NCBI RefSeq assembly: GCF_905147045.1
Contig: NC_065895.1
Location: forward strand, 10,421,001 to 10,485,000
Source: Nymphalis io
Taxonomy: Eukaryota > Arthropoda > Insecta > Lepidoptera > Nymphalidae
Reading direction: 5' to 3'
Length of the DNA stretch: 64,000 nucleotides
Made by a program: the position numbers and the translations under genes. Positions 11,169 through 24,700 of this stretch are shown in pieces (position 1 is the stretch's first letter; each line of letters starts with the position of its first letter). A model generated the notes under the pieces. The model saw only the letters and a list, made by a program, of their open reading frames with translations. It did no database searches and was not told the DNA's origin.

Positions 11169-12396
11169 AAATACTGTGTATAGCCCAGCTAGTGCCTGCT
11201 TAATATTATATTAAAGTATCGATCGAAACAGATGTCATTTGTAATAAATCTGTACAGTCGAGTACAAAATACAAAACTGCATTAAGTATGAATACGGAAC
11301 ACAGTGGTGGCTGTGTAAGACTTTATGAATACTGTGAAAATTATTTTGTACATTGTCAATGTTTTTATTTATTTTATTCATATAAAAGTAACGTTAATGA
11401 TCTTAGATTGTTATGTGTTATTTGATATAAGGAAAATATATGTAAACTAATTAAGGAAATTTTTCCATTGCATAATGATATAACTTATATATTATAACTA
11501 TTTTTGGTAAATATATATTATTTACAATTGGTAGGCTGATGGTAAAAAAATGGTCACCACCGCCCATATACATTAGTTACAATTTTATAACTAAATTTTC
11601 GTCATATGTTATAGATATAAAAATATTTTGAGACGTATATAATATCTCGGTAAAGTGACGGGCTCAGGAAATTTACATTTATTAAATGCCCGTATTAAGT
11701 TAAGGGTGATAAATTAATATCTCAAGTCAATTTATGAAATATAATACTTATATGGCAAATATTGATGGAACAGAAAGCCTAATTTGTAACAAAACAATTT
11801 TGCTTGTTTATTCTAAGCATCCAAATTACTACTAATCATGCATTTTAGTAATAAATAATGTTAGATTGATTACATTAGATCGTAGCCAATCTAGATTATC
11901 TGCGACCTCGATTTTTCCGTAAATAAAATAACTTCTTATCAAAGAAATGTCTGTCGGTAAGTGTTAAAAAGTTAATTGTCTTCAAAATAATGTGTGGCAT
12001 AAAATACCAGAATTAGAATTCACACAAGATCTAGATAACATTTTAGTTTCTTTTTTAAATTAATATTTACTTAAAAATATATTGAAAATTCAAATGTATT
12101 GAATTATATAGACTTATTAAAAAGTATTTTAGCGAGTAATTAATCATATATATGATTTATATAGCATGAAGCAAAGAATATGAATAAATACGCATAGAAT
12201 AATACGTAAATAATAGAATTAAATCAATATACATTAAAAAATTAAATCCTATATGCAAACGATAAAACGATGGCATTTATAAGAATATATTGCCAACTGA
12301 AACACTAAACAAATAAAGTTGATTCTATCAACATTTGTACATCTTAAACTTGATTTTGGGAATCTATAAAAAAATTAACATTATTAAACAAAGACA
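11169..12396. other. AT-rich non-coding with one repeat-3 scrap
   Basis: 11531-11592 matches the start of repeat-3 (ggctgatggtaa, tggtcaccaccgcccata). The rest is unremarkable. Confidence 0.45.
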
Positions 12397-12628
12397 CAAG
12401 GTACCACATACTCATCAGATATTCTATCGTCAACAAGAGGTTAATATTGTTGTGTTCCTGTTTGTAGGGTGAGTGAGCCAGTGTAATTACAGACACAAGG
12501 GACATAACATCTTAGTTTCCAAGGTGGGTGACATATTGAAGATGTAAATATTTCTTACAGCGCCAATATCTATAGGCAGTGTCCACTTACCATCTGAGGC
12601 CCATTTGCAACTCCACCTATATATTTTA
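12397..12628 (-). repeat. Repeat-3 copy, diverged
   Basis: Minus-strand order of the repeat-3 blocks (actcatcagatattct, gagtgagccagtgtaatt, ggcagtgtccacttaccat), with several small deletions. Older than the copy at 7421-7706. Confidence 0.75.
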
Positions 12629-14432
12629 AGAAAAAAGACACCTAATATTCATCCAAAAAAGCAAATTCTAACAAAAATGTTGGCTTTGGTCTACCATTTA
12701 TTCCTGGTGACGTCATATACATACTATTAGCTTAATACTGGTCTATTTCTCAGAATCAAACAACATATTTCTCAAAATCGTTGCACGTTTACACTAGTTG
12801 ATTAAATGATATACAAAGGAAACTGTAACAAAACAACTACGGGGTGATTCTTCATCTTCAATATGGGAATATCGTCTATCATTTACATAAATGATTTGTG
12901 AGAATAAATATGAATAATGGCTTCTCGCTGTTTCAAATTGAAATATTTATTTTAGAAATGTCGTATAATGCAGGAATTTAAAACGGTTAAGTAATTAAGT
13001 ATTTATTTTACATTTCATATGTACTAAGAATTTAGTTAATCTGCGCTTAAAATATCGTTTCCGGCGCTCCAATTATAATCCGTAAAATAGCAAGTTTACG
13101 TTTTTTAAATGAGAGTTTTTTTGATTCTTAAATTAAAGCCAATAATATATGACTACAGTATAGTATTCTGCAGCTTTAATTAAATTATTGTATGAGTAAT
13201 GAAAAAAACAATACAAAAAAAATACTCTCCATTATTATTATTGTTAAACTATTTAACCTCTGTATTTTCTTTTTGTTATTCGTGCCTAATTTGGTTTTAA
13301 AAACTTAAATAAGACTTTTTAAACACATTTAAAAAAAAAACTAAAATTGCTTCAATGTAACACAATGTTATACAACGAATAACAATAATTTTATATTTAG
13401 TTATTGTTTTTAAACTTTACAAAGCATACACATACATCGTTCATCTACATAATATGATTTTAGTGTCAAAATATAATTATTTATTTAATTTATAAAAATA
13501 TTTATATATGTGTTATTTGTTTGGCCTTGTTTTATAACTAGCTCCTGGGCGATCGAGCTTCGGCTCTAATCCTAAAAAATCGGAAAAATCCTATTATACA
13601 GGAAAGACACTTGTATATTAAAACTTAAAAAGCAAAATCTTTTTTTAAAACAAAATTTGAGTCATATGCAATTATTTATATAATAATTGCTCATTAAATA
13701 TTATAACATTTGTAATAGTACAAAAATAAAATGTAACGGCTGTGGATTAATTTTCAATAAATAAATATCATGGGGCCTAAAAATTATGAAAATAGTAAAA
13801 ATACTGTGGTAATATTTTTGTAACACAAATTAAATACAACGGCTCTGTCTCAGCCGTAGAAGATGCCGTGCAGTTCACGGTGACCACAACTCAAGTTTTT
13901 ATTAGTGTTACGTATTGTGACTGCTCAATTGTCTGAAACCATTTAGGAGTTGTGAAGTTAATATGGGTTGTGTTTATGCACTCTTGCTGTTTTATGACGT
14001 TCGCTGTGTGTAATTTACTGTGCATAATAAGCTTTATATGTTCCAAGACATTTAAGCTGCAGTCTAGTAGAGTATGTTGATGTAAATTTTATTATTATAT
14101 TAAAAATATATTTATATGCTAAATATATGCTTATATTATTTATATGCTAAACTAATAGATTATTTTAAAGTAAATGTGTATATTTATACAGTATAAATAT
14201 TCATAGAACACATCGAAGAGCTATGTTAATATATTATTTTTCAATCTAAATGCAAGTTGGATTTCTACGGAATGTTTAAGCTAAGTTCAGTTTGGAATTA
14301 GGGAATTCATTTAATTTAATAGTGTAATTTTATTTTATTGAATCCTATAATGATTTTGGTTACCATTCACACCATATTTAATGATTTCTTAACCGATTTA
14401 TTGATTTGAAACTTGAAAACAGAAAAATAGTA
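12629..14432. other. AT-rich non-coding
   Basis: No gene. A second TGACGTCA lies at 12708-12715. 13545-13615 (gctcctgggcgatcgagctt) looks like a worn end of an interspersed repeat. Confidence 0.4.
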
Positions 14433-14751
14433 ATGTCCTCCAGACCGATTTCGGCCACGTCGGCCAATCCCAATAGTGATTAGAATATTGCGTAGAACAT
14501 ATTATAGTGCACAAGTATGTGCGCAAACACAGATGCACTCTCTATTTCCTAACTTTTATAATCTGATGGGATGGCAATCAGACGCAACCGGAAAGAGTTC
14601 AGTACACAATGCCAGCTTCTAGATTCCGGGCTGCTACTGAGAATCATGGACAGAAAAAACCCAATTACTTTGCATTGGTCCGATCTGTGATTTGAACCCA
14701 GGACCTCAGGCCCTGCGGCCTTACATTTAGCCACTAGACCAATGAAGCAGT
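14433..14751 (-). mobile_element. SINE-2 copy, near full length
   Basis: Read on the minus strand: the tRNA-like head (14690-14751, gtctagtggct and ggttcaaat boxes), middle, and distal part ending gtcctccag-type at 14433. Short internal deletions fall in the middle section. The 69-codon minus-strand ORF over it is part of the SINE. Confidence 0.85.
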
Positions 14752-15831
14752 CAGACATTCATAATATATTTATTTAACTAAATAAATAGATAAATAAATA
14801 AATCATTTTTTGCAGTAATATAAAATTATAAGCTATTGGCGGTATTGTTAAGTTAAATGTAGCATCTATAATTAAGGTAGCGCTTATTTTTATCTTACAG
14901 CTGTCTTAATACTTGTGATTTAGTGCTTTGTTAATAAATAAATAAGGTAACACAACATGTGTAAATATATTACTAAAATCATACTATCGTTAGATAATAT
15001 GACCAAATGCAAAATTATATGGAAATAAATTAAAAAGCAAAAACCGTGATTACACTACATTTTATTTTATGCGTATTTTTCCTTAGCAATAAGTGTGTGA
15101 TTTAAAGTTTGATTGTAATCCCACAATTTCATGCGAGTGTTGAAATTCGAGACGAGTCGTTGTTTTTGACACTTGCGTCAATAGGTGAAAATATTACGGG
15201 AGACCCCAGCGGGGTGATCTTTATTGCTCATGTTTATTCATTGCTTGTAAAAAGTCTTTGTTACACGGATATTAGCATTAAGTACTTATTAGTGACTTTT
15301 ACGAATATATTGTGTTTTTGTTTCGTGTTCTCTTGTTACCAGTATTAAATGTGTGTATATAGGCATGACATAGGTATCGTAAGAATAAAGTGTTTGTCTG
15401 TGATTTCAAAATAGCTGCCTATTTGTAAGTAAATATGGTTATTTGCGAGTTACTAAAACCAAAACAGCATTTTTTAAAATATTTGCCGGTCTGTCTCTTT
15501 GGCGGTTTATTTACTTCAATATTGCAAAAAATTATAAATGCAAATACCGGGATTATTATAAGGAGTATTCCAAGGTACAGATTAGTCTTTATTTCTTCAA
15601 AATCAGTTAAGTCTGTCAAAAGTTATAACAACTTAAAAGATTTTCGTAAAAGAGATACAAGCTATTTGATTTTGTGATGCAGTGACCAGGGTTGCATGAG
15701 CCTTGAGTAGGTCATTTGGCTCGTCGCCAACATGATTCCTATCTCTAAGCTAACGAAAACCAATAGCTTAGTAAGCCTAGTTTCTATGGCCCGGTCATTG
15801 ATTACCTCTTTATATCTTCTAATAAGGTGCC
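14752..15831. other. AT-rich non-coding
   Basis: Two opposed ORFs of 66 and 80 codons overlap at 15419-15677. Neither shows a recognisable domain, so chance openness is likeliest. Confidence 0.4.
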
Positions 15832-16074
15832 GTTAATTGACCGTAACCGTAACAGCCTGTGAATGTCCCACTGCTGGGCTAAAGGCCTCCTCTCCTCTTT
15901 TTGAGGAGAAGGTTTGGAGCTTATTCCACCACGCTGCTCCAATGCGGGTTGGTAGAATTCACATGTGGCAGAATTTCAGTGAAATTAGACACATGCAGGT
16001 TTCCTCACGATGTTTTCCTTCACCGTAAAGCACGAGATGAATTATAATCACAAATTTATCACAGTTAATTGACC
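15832..16074 (-). mobile_element. SINE-1, 5'-truncated, with target duplication
   Basis: SINE-1 body and tail at 15843-16063 without the tRNA-like head. The 11-bp duplication gttaattgacc is at 15832-15842 and 16064-16074. The tail shows a short hexamer repeat (ccgtaaccgtaa). Confidence 0.9.
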
Positions 16075-16324
16075 AAGTCTATCTAATTGGTTTGATGCAG
16101 TGATGGTTTTCCTATTATTAAAGATTATGATAATATCTTGACTGATTAGCAAGTATTGTCGTTTGTATATTCTTAAAAGCGCTTTCAGCTGCATTGGTTG
16201 AAACTGTTTGTGCGTTCTGTCATATGTGTTATTAAGAATATGATTTTATTGAAGTTTTAAGGTTCACATAATGATGATACCCTCTTGACGCATTTTAGTT
16301 ACTATCACGGCTATTATAATCAAG

Positions 16325-16580
16325 AAAGACCAGCCAAATGATCAGGACATTTTATATTGCACAAGTATGTGTGCAAATAGAAGCCTACTTTATTCTCTTA
16401 CTCTCATAATCACAGCCGAAAAGAGGTCAGGCCTAAGGCTAGACAACTAATAACTTTTCGTAGCCAGCTTCCGAACTCCTTTCTAATACTGGGTATTTCT
16501 CGATAGAGAATAATAACAATGTACTAGTCCGACCCTGGATTTGAATCCACAATCTCGAGAACCTCTGCCTTATAAGTTAC
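16325..16580 (-). mobile_element. SINE-2 copy, old
   Basis: Diverged but collinear: the ttgcacaagtatgtgtgcaaa block near the left and the head with a gatttgaatcc B box near 16537-16547. Confidence 0.65.
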
Positions 16581-16690
16581 AGGTTCACATAATAACGACT
16601 ACCTTAAGATACCTAACAAATTTCAAATACCTCAGTTTTAAAAATAATAATGCTTCAGTTTTATTGGTACTTTCATAGATTATTTATATA

Positions 16691-16915
16691 ACCAAGATGT
16701 CCGTTGGTTAGAACGCGTATATTATAACCCAAGATCACGGTTCAAACCCAGGCAAACACCACTGAATTTTCATGTGCTTAATTTGTCTTTATAATTCATA
16801 TCGTGCTCGGTGGTGATGCAAAACATCGTGACGAAACTTGCACCGGTGTATTCATTAACCTGCATTGGAACAACGTGGTGAAATAATGTCATATGTGATA
16901 TTCATAGGCTGATAA
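16691..16915 (+). mobile_element. SINE-1 copy, old, with internal deletion
   Basis: The head is recognisable (ggttagaacgcg, ggttcaaaccc), followed by the body. About 60 bp of the 3' third is lost and many substitutions are present. Confidence 0.75.
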
Positions 16916-18238
16916 TTTATAGATTAAATTTATAAAAACAATCTGTATGCTGTCCCTTTGACTTCGGAAATCTCAAACGATTTATTAAATGTACGGGCTT
17001 TTAGATTAATAGAAGCGCTCCGATTCTCGAGACAACTGTTATTCCATACAATATGCAACTGTAATTATACATCAATCACGCGTTTACACCGACTGGTATA
17101 GAAATACCCTTCGAAGCCTTGAGGCTTAAAGCCAGTTAGAGGCGGAGCAAGCGTCAGTCTATTGGCTAGAACTAAGCATTAAGATTCGATCAGACTTACG
17201 CGATCAAGTGAAGACAAAGCGATTGTGGTACGTTATTATCGTTAAAGCTACAGTCACATGCGTAATTAAAATTAAGAGTCAGAAGACACGTCCACACCTG
17301 TGCTTCTTAAATGCATATAGATGAGATGTAACAAAAAAAATTGCTTTGGTATTTTCTATAAACAAAGTGATTTAATAAATTTACTATACTCTATTTTCAA
17401 GTAGCTAATATAAGACATTCAATTAAACAAATTATTTTCATCATATCTACATTTTTATAGGTAAAACTATAACACTACTTTATTTTATGATTAATATAAA
17501 TAATTGGTGGTAGTTCTTCACGCAAGGCCATCTCTTGTCTGAATGTCACTATGTTTATATATTATTACTTTTCTATATGTTCAATAACCCATTTTCTGAT
17601 TTGAAGAGTGATAATCCTTCATTTTTAAAAAGTTCTATAGAAATTGGTATATATAACAATTGTAAAGTATGACGCGAGCGATGCTACGAGTAAAGCGCTA
17701 GTTTATTATAAAAAGGAAAATGTAACATGCATAAATCCTGTCAAAATCTTCCTTGTATTTATAGTTAGTGTACACAAAGCCTTAGGGAGCAATTAATACT
17801 GAAAGCTTGAGCAATTTAAAGATAATAAGTACATATCAAATAATGTTTACGCTCTCGGCAACATTCTGGCACGCCCAGAACAATTAGATATGAAAATACT
17901 GGCTTAATTTAAACTTTGTAGGATTATATATTTATAGACATACATAGGTAAAAGATTAAACGTAAGAAGTTATGATAATTCGCTAATGTAATTAAAACAG
18001 AATTATTACTACTATTTATTTTTTTGTAGTAGAATATTTTACTGATAATGTCCTGAAACACCTGATTCGGCCATGGTGGCAAAAATCAATATAGATTACC
18101 CAACTTTTAAGCCGATTTTATTATTTTAACAATTAGATCCTATGGTTGGCGGCGCATTGATTTTTTGGCGACAATTTTACATCAAATGTGTCCGAGTTAT
18201 AATTTAGCCAAAACATGAAGGGGGCAGTCAAAAAGTAA
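16916..18238. other. AT-rich non-coding
   Basis: 17020-17250 is richer in G+C and ends with a donor-like gtg|gtacgt near 17229, but no open frame supports an exon. 17676-17702 resembles the conserved end of a widespread insect repeat; a similar piece is at about 60041-60071. Confidence 0.35.
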
Positions 18239-19466
18239 TACGTCCTTACATATGAAATTGGTTGGCGTTTTGTACGGGAGGAATATAAAGTAATTTTTTT
18301 TTGTAAGATACATTAATTAATCAAAGTATGCACCGTTGTTATCTATGCACTTTTGCCATCTCATAGGTAGTTCATTGATCCCTTTACTAAAAAAAACATG
18401 GGGACGAGAATCAATAAACTCTTTGAAGGTGGTTTGGACTGCCGCATCGGATTTGAATTTTTTTCCTTGTAAGAAGTTCTCCAAATTCAGGAAAAAATGG
18501 TAATCTGTTGGAACAAGGTCCGGGGAGTACGGTGGATGTCGCAGACATTCCAATTGTAGCTCATCTAACTTAGTGGCATAAAGCAGAAGTGGCCTAGAGC
18601 GATTGACCAATCTCGGTTATTTAGCAGCTAGTTCTTCCTTCATGGTTTGCAGTTGCTGACAATAGATATCTGCCGTAATCGTTTGGCCAGATTTTAGAAA
18701 ACTGTAGTGAACGATACCGGCGCTAGTCCACCAAACACTCACAAGTAACTATTTCTGAGTCAATTTTCATTTAGGGCAGCCTTTGGTCAAGGGTTCAGCC
18801 ATTGCGACGAGCGCTTTCGATTATCGTACAGTATCCACTTTTCATCACAAGTAATGATTCGATTTAAAATCCCTTCATTATTGTGTCGGTTGAGCAAAGT
18901 AACACAGCAGTCGACGCGTGTTTGTAAGTTCGATTCACTCAATTCATGAAGTACCCATCGTTCAAGTTTTTTTATTTTCCCTATTTGCTTCAAGTGGATT
19001 AATATAGTTTTATCACTTACCACGTAGCCTGCAGCTATCTCTGAAGTGCTTTGTGATGGATCCACTTCCACAATAGCCTTTAATTTTTCATTTTCCATTT
19101 TGGTCTCCGGCCGTCCTCGGGGTTGGTTCTGAAGGTCAAAATTTCCAGAACGAAAAGGTTGAAACCAAAAACGTACCATGCTTTCTTTCGCGACACCAGC
19201 GCCGTATACATCATTGATCTTTCGAGCTGTTTCTGCAGCACTGGTACCACGGTAGAATTCGTACTCGTAATTATACCGATATTTCATGTTTTCCATTTAG
19301 CGGTAATAAGCGACGCCAAAGAAAAAAATAATGAGGAAAAAACAAATGAATGACTATTTTCAAAACTCAAATGTACCAGCTGAATGAATTTATACATTTG
19401 AATTTGATATTTCAGATCAAAATGGTCAGTACGACAAAACGCTAATTTTATATGTAAGGGCTTAAT
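18239..19466 (-). mobile_element. Mariner element (cecropia type), inactivated
   Basis: About 1.23 kb bounded by imperfect terminal inverted repeats that share ccttacatatgaaatt / aattttatatgtaagg and gcgttttgt (18242-18280 and about 19429-19464). The minus-strand transposase is broken. The N-terminal frame 18787-19296 holds the helix-turn-helix region and the first catalytic Asp (CDEKW, residue 151). A frameshift falls near 18780, with in-frame stops at 18749-18751 and 18617-18619. The C-terminal frame 18317-18610 keeps HPPYSPDL with the third Asp. The block between RPLLL and ATKLDELQ that should carry the second Asp is deleted. The element cannot encode an active DD34D transposase. Confidence 0.9.
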
Positions 19467-20863
19467 ATATAGACTGTACAAAAATTTGTCATAAACTGTC
19501 TTTATCACAGTTGATTGAACGGCTAAGCGCAAAGCAATTTGATTTTAAATAATAATAAAAAATATTTTTGCTTCTGTATTACACCTATAATATAAATTAC
19601 ATAATTACTTATATTCGAAGGTATGAATTATGTATAATATACGTATTATGATTTGTGCATAAAAGTCGTAGTCGTATAACTACGGGAAACAGGCATGCAT
19701 TATTTTCTATACGCCCATACTAAACACTAGGTTGATGGGAAAAGAAAATTCACACGCAACGAATCAGTTATGTCTAATTACTTCCTATCTGATCAGATAT
19801 AGAGAGCGTTGGACTTGGAAAGTGAAACAACGAGATTTGCGCTAATGCCTATTAAACTTTCACCATTACTTTGGGAGTATAAAATGGTTAAAGCCTTCTA
19901 TAACGTTTTTAATCGAATAAGTAACATTTGTGATTTTAATTTTATGTTTTAGATATGATTTGAAATGGACAATATGCTTATAAACATTTTAACCAGATTT
20001 TATTTTGTCGTTTTCTCGATTTCATTTACAAGTTAGAACAAGCTTTATATTTATAACTGTTGAATAATTTATTTTATGAGTCTCTAACATTTAAACCATT
20101 TTGATTGCGCATTTATATTATATGAATACGTATGTTTAATTATTGATTATATAAATATCAATTTAAAAATAAATTAGATTTAAATATATCAGTTATGTTT
20201 TTGTATTTGAAACACTTTTTTGATACTTAGGTATTCCAAAAAATTTAAGTAGTTAAATATAATATTGCATAAAGCTAATATTTTTATGTCCGTTACGAAA
20301 TGTCATGCATACCCTTTTAAGCTATATAAATTTGTTTAAGAGTGACGTTACTGATTTATTTGCCGGTTTTTCTCAGTAGAATTTACATTTAGAACTGGTG
20401 TTAAATTTTTATGTTTTTAAAATCTGTAACACCACGATTCAAAAGTGCTTATAAGAGTGATAAGAATGAAAGATAATAGTGATAAAGGATATTTTGATTT
20501 TTGTTTAATTTCGGATTCGGATTCGGATTTTCGACACATGTTAAGTAGTACATTTCATAACAAATCGAATATAAAAAGGTACAATGAATACAAAATTAAA
20601 GCTCAATGTAAACAGATGGCGCACTAAAGTGTTTGTGATTAGAAGAAATTGGTGTGGTCACGCAACACCTACTAAAGAGTACGCGCACACCGCGTTTAAC
20701 ATCGTCCTAAAATATCAAAATAGAGTATCTATTCAAGTAGGCTCTTACGACCTCTTAAGAATTTATTTAACAAAGCTATCATGTGCCTAATTGAATGGTT
20801 AACATCAGCTTAAAAAAAGAATTGTACCGAGAAATTCTTATAGATTTTTTTTATTTGCTTGTA
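19467..20863. other. AT-rich non-coding
   Basis: Two short ORFs (20445-20627 and 20584-20790) show no domain. 20510-20531 is a small ggattc microrepeat. No gene supported. Confidence 0.4.
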
Positions 20864-21052
20864 GAGTCTAGATGGCCCAGTGTAACTACAGAACTGCACC
20901 ACTGAATTTTCGTGTTTAAAATTCATCACGTGCTCGCGTGTCGAAGAAAAATATCGCGAGGAAAGATGCATGTGTCGAATAAAATTTCACGTCTATTTTA
21001 CCAACCCACATTGAATATTTGGTAGAATAAGGTTTAGAGGGGAAGGCTCTAA
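20864..21052 (+). mobile_element. SINE-1 copy, heavily diverged
   Basis: Retains gatggcccagtg, gcaccactgaattttc, the gaaaaatatcgcgaggaa body motif and ccaacccacattg. Several deletions. Confidence 0.65.
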
Positions 21053-21542
21053 ATAAGAGTAAGTACGCAACAGTACATTATAAATTTAGAGACATTTTTT
21101 TTAATGAATATAAAATGGGACAAACATCCATTCCTTATATTTAAACTGTAAGTAAAGAAATAAAACCTCTTTTTAATATTGTCTTGTCTCTCCTTTGTCG
21201 CGCGACTGTCTTGTCTTTTATGTAAACAATTTATTCTGCTTTAAGTAAGTCAGTCTAACGGTATTACATTCTAAGAAAAATGGTTAGCGATTTTGAATTC
21301 AGTTCAGAATATTAAGAAACCTACGACTATGTAATATATTTATTTGTTAAATATGTTGATTTTATAAACAAAATCTCTCAAATACTCATATAAGGTAAGA
21401 AGATTTATTTATACTATAATTTATTATAATGTTGCCAGTGAGAAAAAAGACCAAAGAATTTTTCGAAGGGTTCATTATGAACTGGAACATATATTTTAAA
21501 AGAATAAATAAAATACATAAAGTAATATAAGTTGAATATAAT

Positions 21543-21548
21543 TTTATT
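21543..21548 (-). terminator. Candidate polyadenylation signal of the peptidase gene
   Basis: AATAAA on the minus strand about 220 nt past the stop codon. ATTAAA-type variants also occur nearer the stop (around 21620), so the site actually used is uncertain. Confidence 0.35.
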
Positions 21549-21766
21549 ACAAGCGTAAATAAAAACCAATATACTAATTACACGTGGAATCTTATGCTTC
21601 TAAATAAAATAAAAAGTTTAATTTAATTTACTCTAAGCTTTTTTAAGCAAATAAACTTTTCAAAAATGGTTTATCCAAAAAAAGAATAGATCAATGCCTT
21701 TAATGACAAAATACTCATAGTAAGTAATTGTTAGCCTCTTTTCAATAACACTTTGGATTATTCATA

Positions 21767-24700
21767 TTAGAATACAACGTAAGTGGGTTCCGTGGTGATA
21801 CCGCAGCTATTGTCGCGGGTAGAGATATGGAAGTAGCCATCAATGCCCCAACTCCGTCCCCATGAGTTTTTAACGATCCAATATGTATCACCTTCGTACT
21901 CCCCATATCCTACTAAAGTTACTTCGTGATTCAAAGCTGATGGATTGCTGAAAATAATTTTAAAAGAAATTTAATAGGTAATTTTTTTTTTACTTGGAAC
22001 ATATTTCATCACAATAGACCTTATAAAATGTGCATATTTCACACATACAAAACGATGTTCCTATCTTTTTCGTATTGTGTGTTCATATATCGATCATCGA
22101 CGTTACTGTACTTTTTTTACATATTTTTTTAGTATTACTTGTTGTTGGTCTAGTGGCTAATTCTCTTATATCTAAGATTCGAATTTCAGGTTGGATTAAT
22201 AAAAAGTTTTTATATTTGTCTGTCATGAAATTCTTAAAAATAGGCACCGTTTACGCTTCCGTGCCTTGCAAAGTTTGTGAAGTCATTGGTCCAACGTTTG
22301 AAGCCTCTCCTTTCGTGTCGGATTGCTGTCCTTGTCGGATAATTAGAGTATGTTGTCGGAGTATGAGCATGTATGTATGCGCAAATACTTTGGCCCTGGG
22401 CAGTGGCTATTCTCTTATGAGAATGAGCGTAGTGAGCAGAAGTGGGTCATATCACAATCGGAGGACATCATCCTCATGGTTTGTAATTCAATTATTTTGA
22501 CAGTGTCCGAGATAGTTAATATTTCTTAGTACCAATTATTGTATGGCCGAGATGGCCTAGTGGTTAGAACGCGAGAATCTTAACTGACGATCGTGGGTTC
22601 AAACCCGGGCAAGCACCACTGAATTTTCATGTGCTTAATTTGTGATTATAATTCATCTCGTGCTTGACGGTGAAGGAAAACATCGTGAGGAAACCTGCAT
22701 GTGTCTAATTTCATTGAAATTATGCCACATGTGTATTCTACCAACCCGCATTGGAGCAGCGTGGTGGAATAAGCTCCAAACCTTCTCCTCAAAAGGGAGA
22801 GGAGGCCTTAGCCCAGCAGTGGGACATTAACAGGCTGTTACTGATTATTGTATAAATAATCATAATATAAATACACACCAATTGGGATCGTAAAAGATTC
22901 CACTGGTATATGCTATAAGCATATCAGTGGCATCAATGGAAACAGATAATGGTCCATGGTTGATCAGAGCTACCTGTAACATAAAACAAAATTACGTTCT
23001 GTATAATATGACTATATATTCATACTCTTTGCAGCTCAATACTTGGCCCTCGGAGTAATAGTTTTTTTGTAAAGGTTTATTTGCTTCTTTTATTTCCATT
23101 GGTGACGAAAAGCTGGTCCAATTTTCGCCCAGCGAATTGGAACAGCAATTCAATGGTGAAACGTTGTCAGTATTCTTGACACCATTGCCAGCGATTGTTT
23201 TGTGTAGTATTTTTGTTAAAAAAGTTTTTTAAAAGATATTTTGATAGAATAATAAGTGTGCTGTTCTATTTTACCTTCAGAGCTTCAGTACTAAATGGAG
23301 TAACATCTGTAAATCCTTTGATAGGATACGTTTTCGTCATATTTTGAATGCGGCAGAAACCATCCTGTGTTGTTAAAAATGCATTAGTAACTAAATTTAT
23401 TAAAAATTATATATATTCAATTATATTTTAAAATTATAATGATGAACTTAATTTTATAAATAATATTTTTTCAAAATAAATTATACTTTGTTATTATAAG
23501 GGCCGTATTCCTCTTCTGTAGGTAATCCGTATTTCATCATCCAGTGATAGGCACCAGTATCAGAGCCACCGTTGCATCCAGAGACACCGAAACTGCAAAG
23601 GAATATATCTTAGATCAATTAAAAATAGATTTAAAAAAAATGTTTATAATAAGTGTACATATTGTTATTTAGCCTGAAAAATATATTGACTGTCTAGCGA
23701 TGTGAATGCCTCAAATTCGGTAATGATGCTGTGGAATTGCCGAATTCTTAATAAAGGGAAGTAGGCATATTATGAGTAACTTCTTCAAAAAGTTTTTGTG
23801 TAGAGTTGTTGTTAAAAAAAGTGTTAACGTAAATTATGACCAAGTTACCCCCAAGCGCAATCTATGAGGGCCTGATTAGCAAGTCTTAGGAGCCGGCCAC
23901 CGTTGTTTCGAGCTAAAGCGCCTTCTACAGCACTTGTTGTGCCCATTGTCCAGCAGCAACCGCAGTCTTCTTGATCTGAAATCCATATTCATCTTTAATA
24001 AACGTAAGTTAGACTTGTTAAATTCGCCACGTGGTAGTAGTCATAGTAGAATTGAGCCTTTATGCCAAAGTGTGGGTGTTGTAAAAGCCGACTTATGAAA
24101 TTTTCATTAAGCGCATCGTTTATTTAAACACACAAAAAATGTTGTCACATATTTAGTACTAGTTCATTCACTTTAAACCGATATACTACTTACTAAATAG
24201 TTACTTTGATCGACGGTTGAATATGTAATGAGTGGGCGAAATCCAGGCTTGCAGAAAACCTTACCACCAAACAAACTAACAGTTTATTTACTAACAAATA
24301 ATGAAATATATTAGACGTAATGTTTTAAACAATTTTCATCCTCACCTTTGACTGGTGATATTACGCCTAAAAGTCTTAAATCAAATTCCTTCGGTAAAGT
24401 CTGAGATATTTTTAACAGTTTCGATTTTGTGTATGGAAATGGAACATTGCCAGATTCCCCTTCCTTGCGTCGTTGAAGACCTTTCCTTCTTCGCATTTCT
24501 TCTGGAGTTTGATCGGCAAGTTTATTAATGCCGAGGGTAAAAGTGCTGTCTTTATTATTATGTTCTTGGATTAATCTGGAGAAAAAATTGTCCTCAATAA
24601 TATGAGTCTTATAACTACATTTAATTGTATATAGGAATAGTCTGTAAATGTTTCACGGCTTGACTCCTTAGAGGAGAATATTTGATGCTTATTTCACCAC

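Noticed and set aside
15419..15677. Overlapping opposed ORFs that might be a gene pair
   Set aside because: Neither has a domain, and mutual overlap on opposite strands is common by chance in AT-rich DNA.
17180..17232. DPE-type promoter plus first exon
   Set aside because: The initiator-like TCAGT/TCAGA and downstream element spacing is off by one or more bases in both possible pairings.
22030..22500. 156-codon plus-strand ORF inside a peptidase intron
   Set aside because: It coincides with a SINE-2 copy and is antisense to the gene. No protein features.
24346..24575. Separate short gene from the 61-codon ORF here
   Set aside because: It is exon 9 of the peptidase gene: acceptor, donor and both phases match the neighbouring exons.
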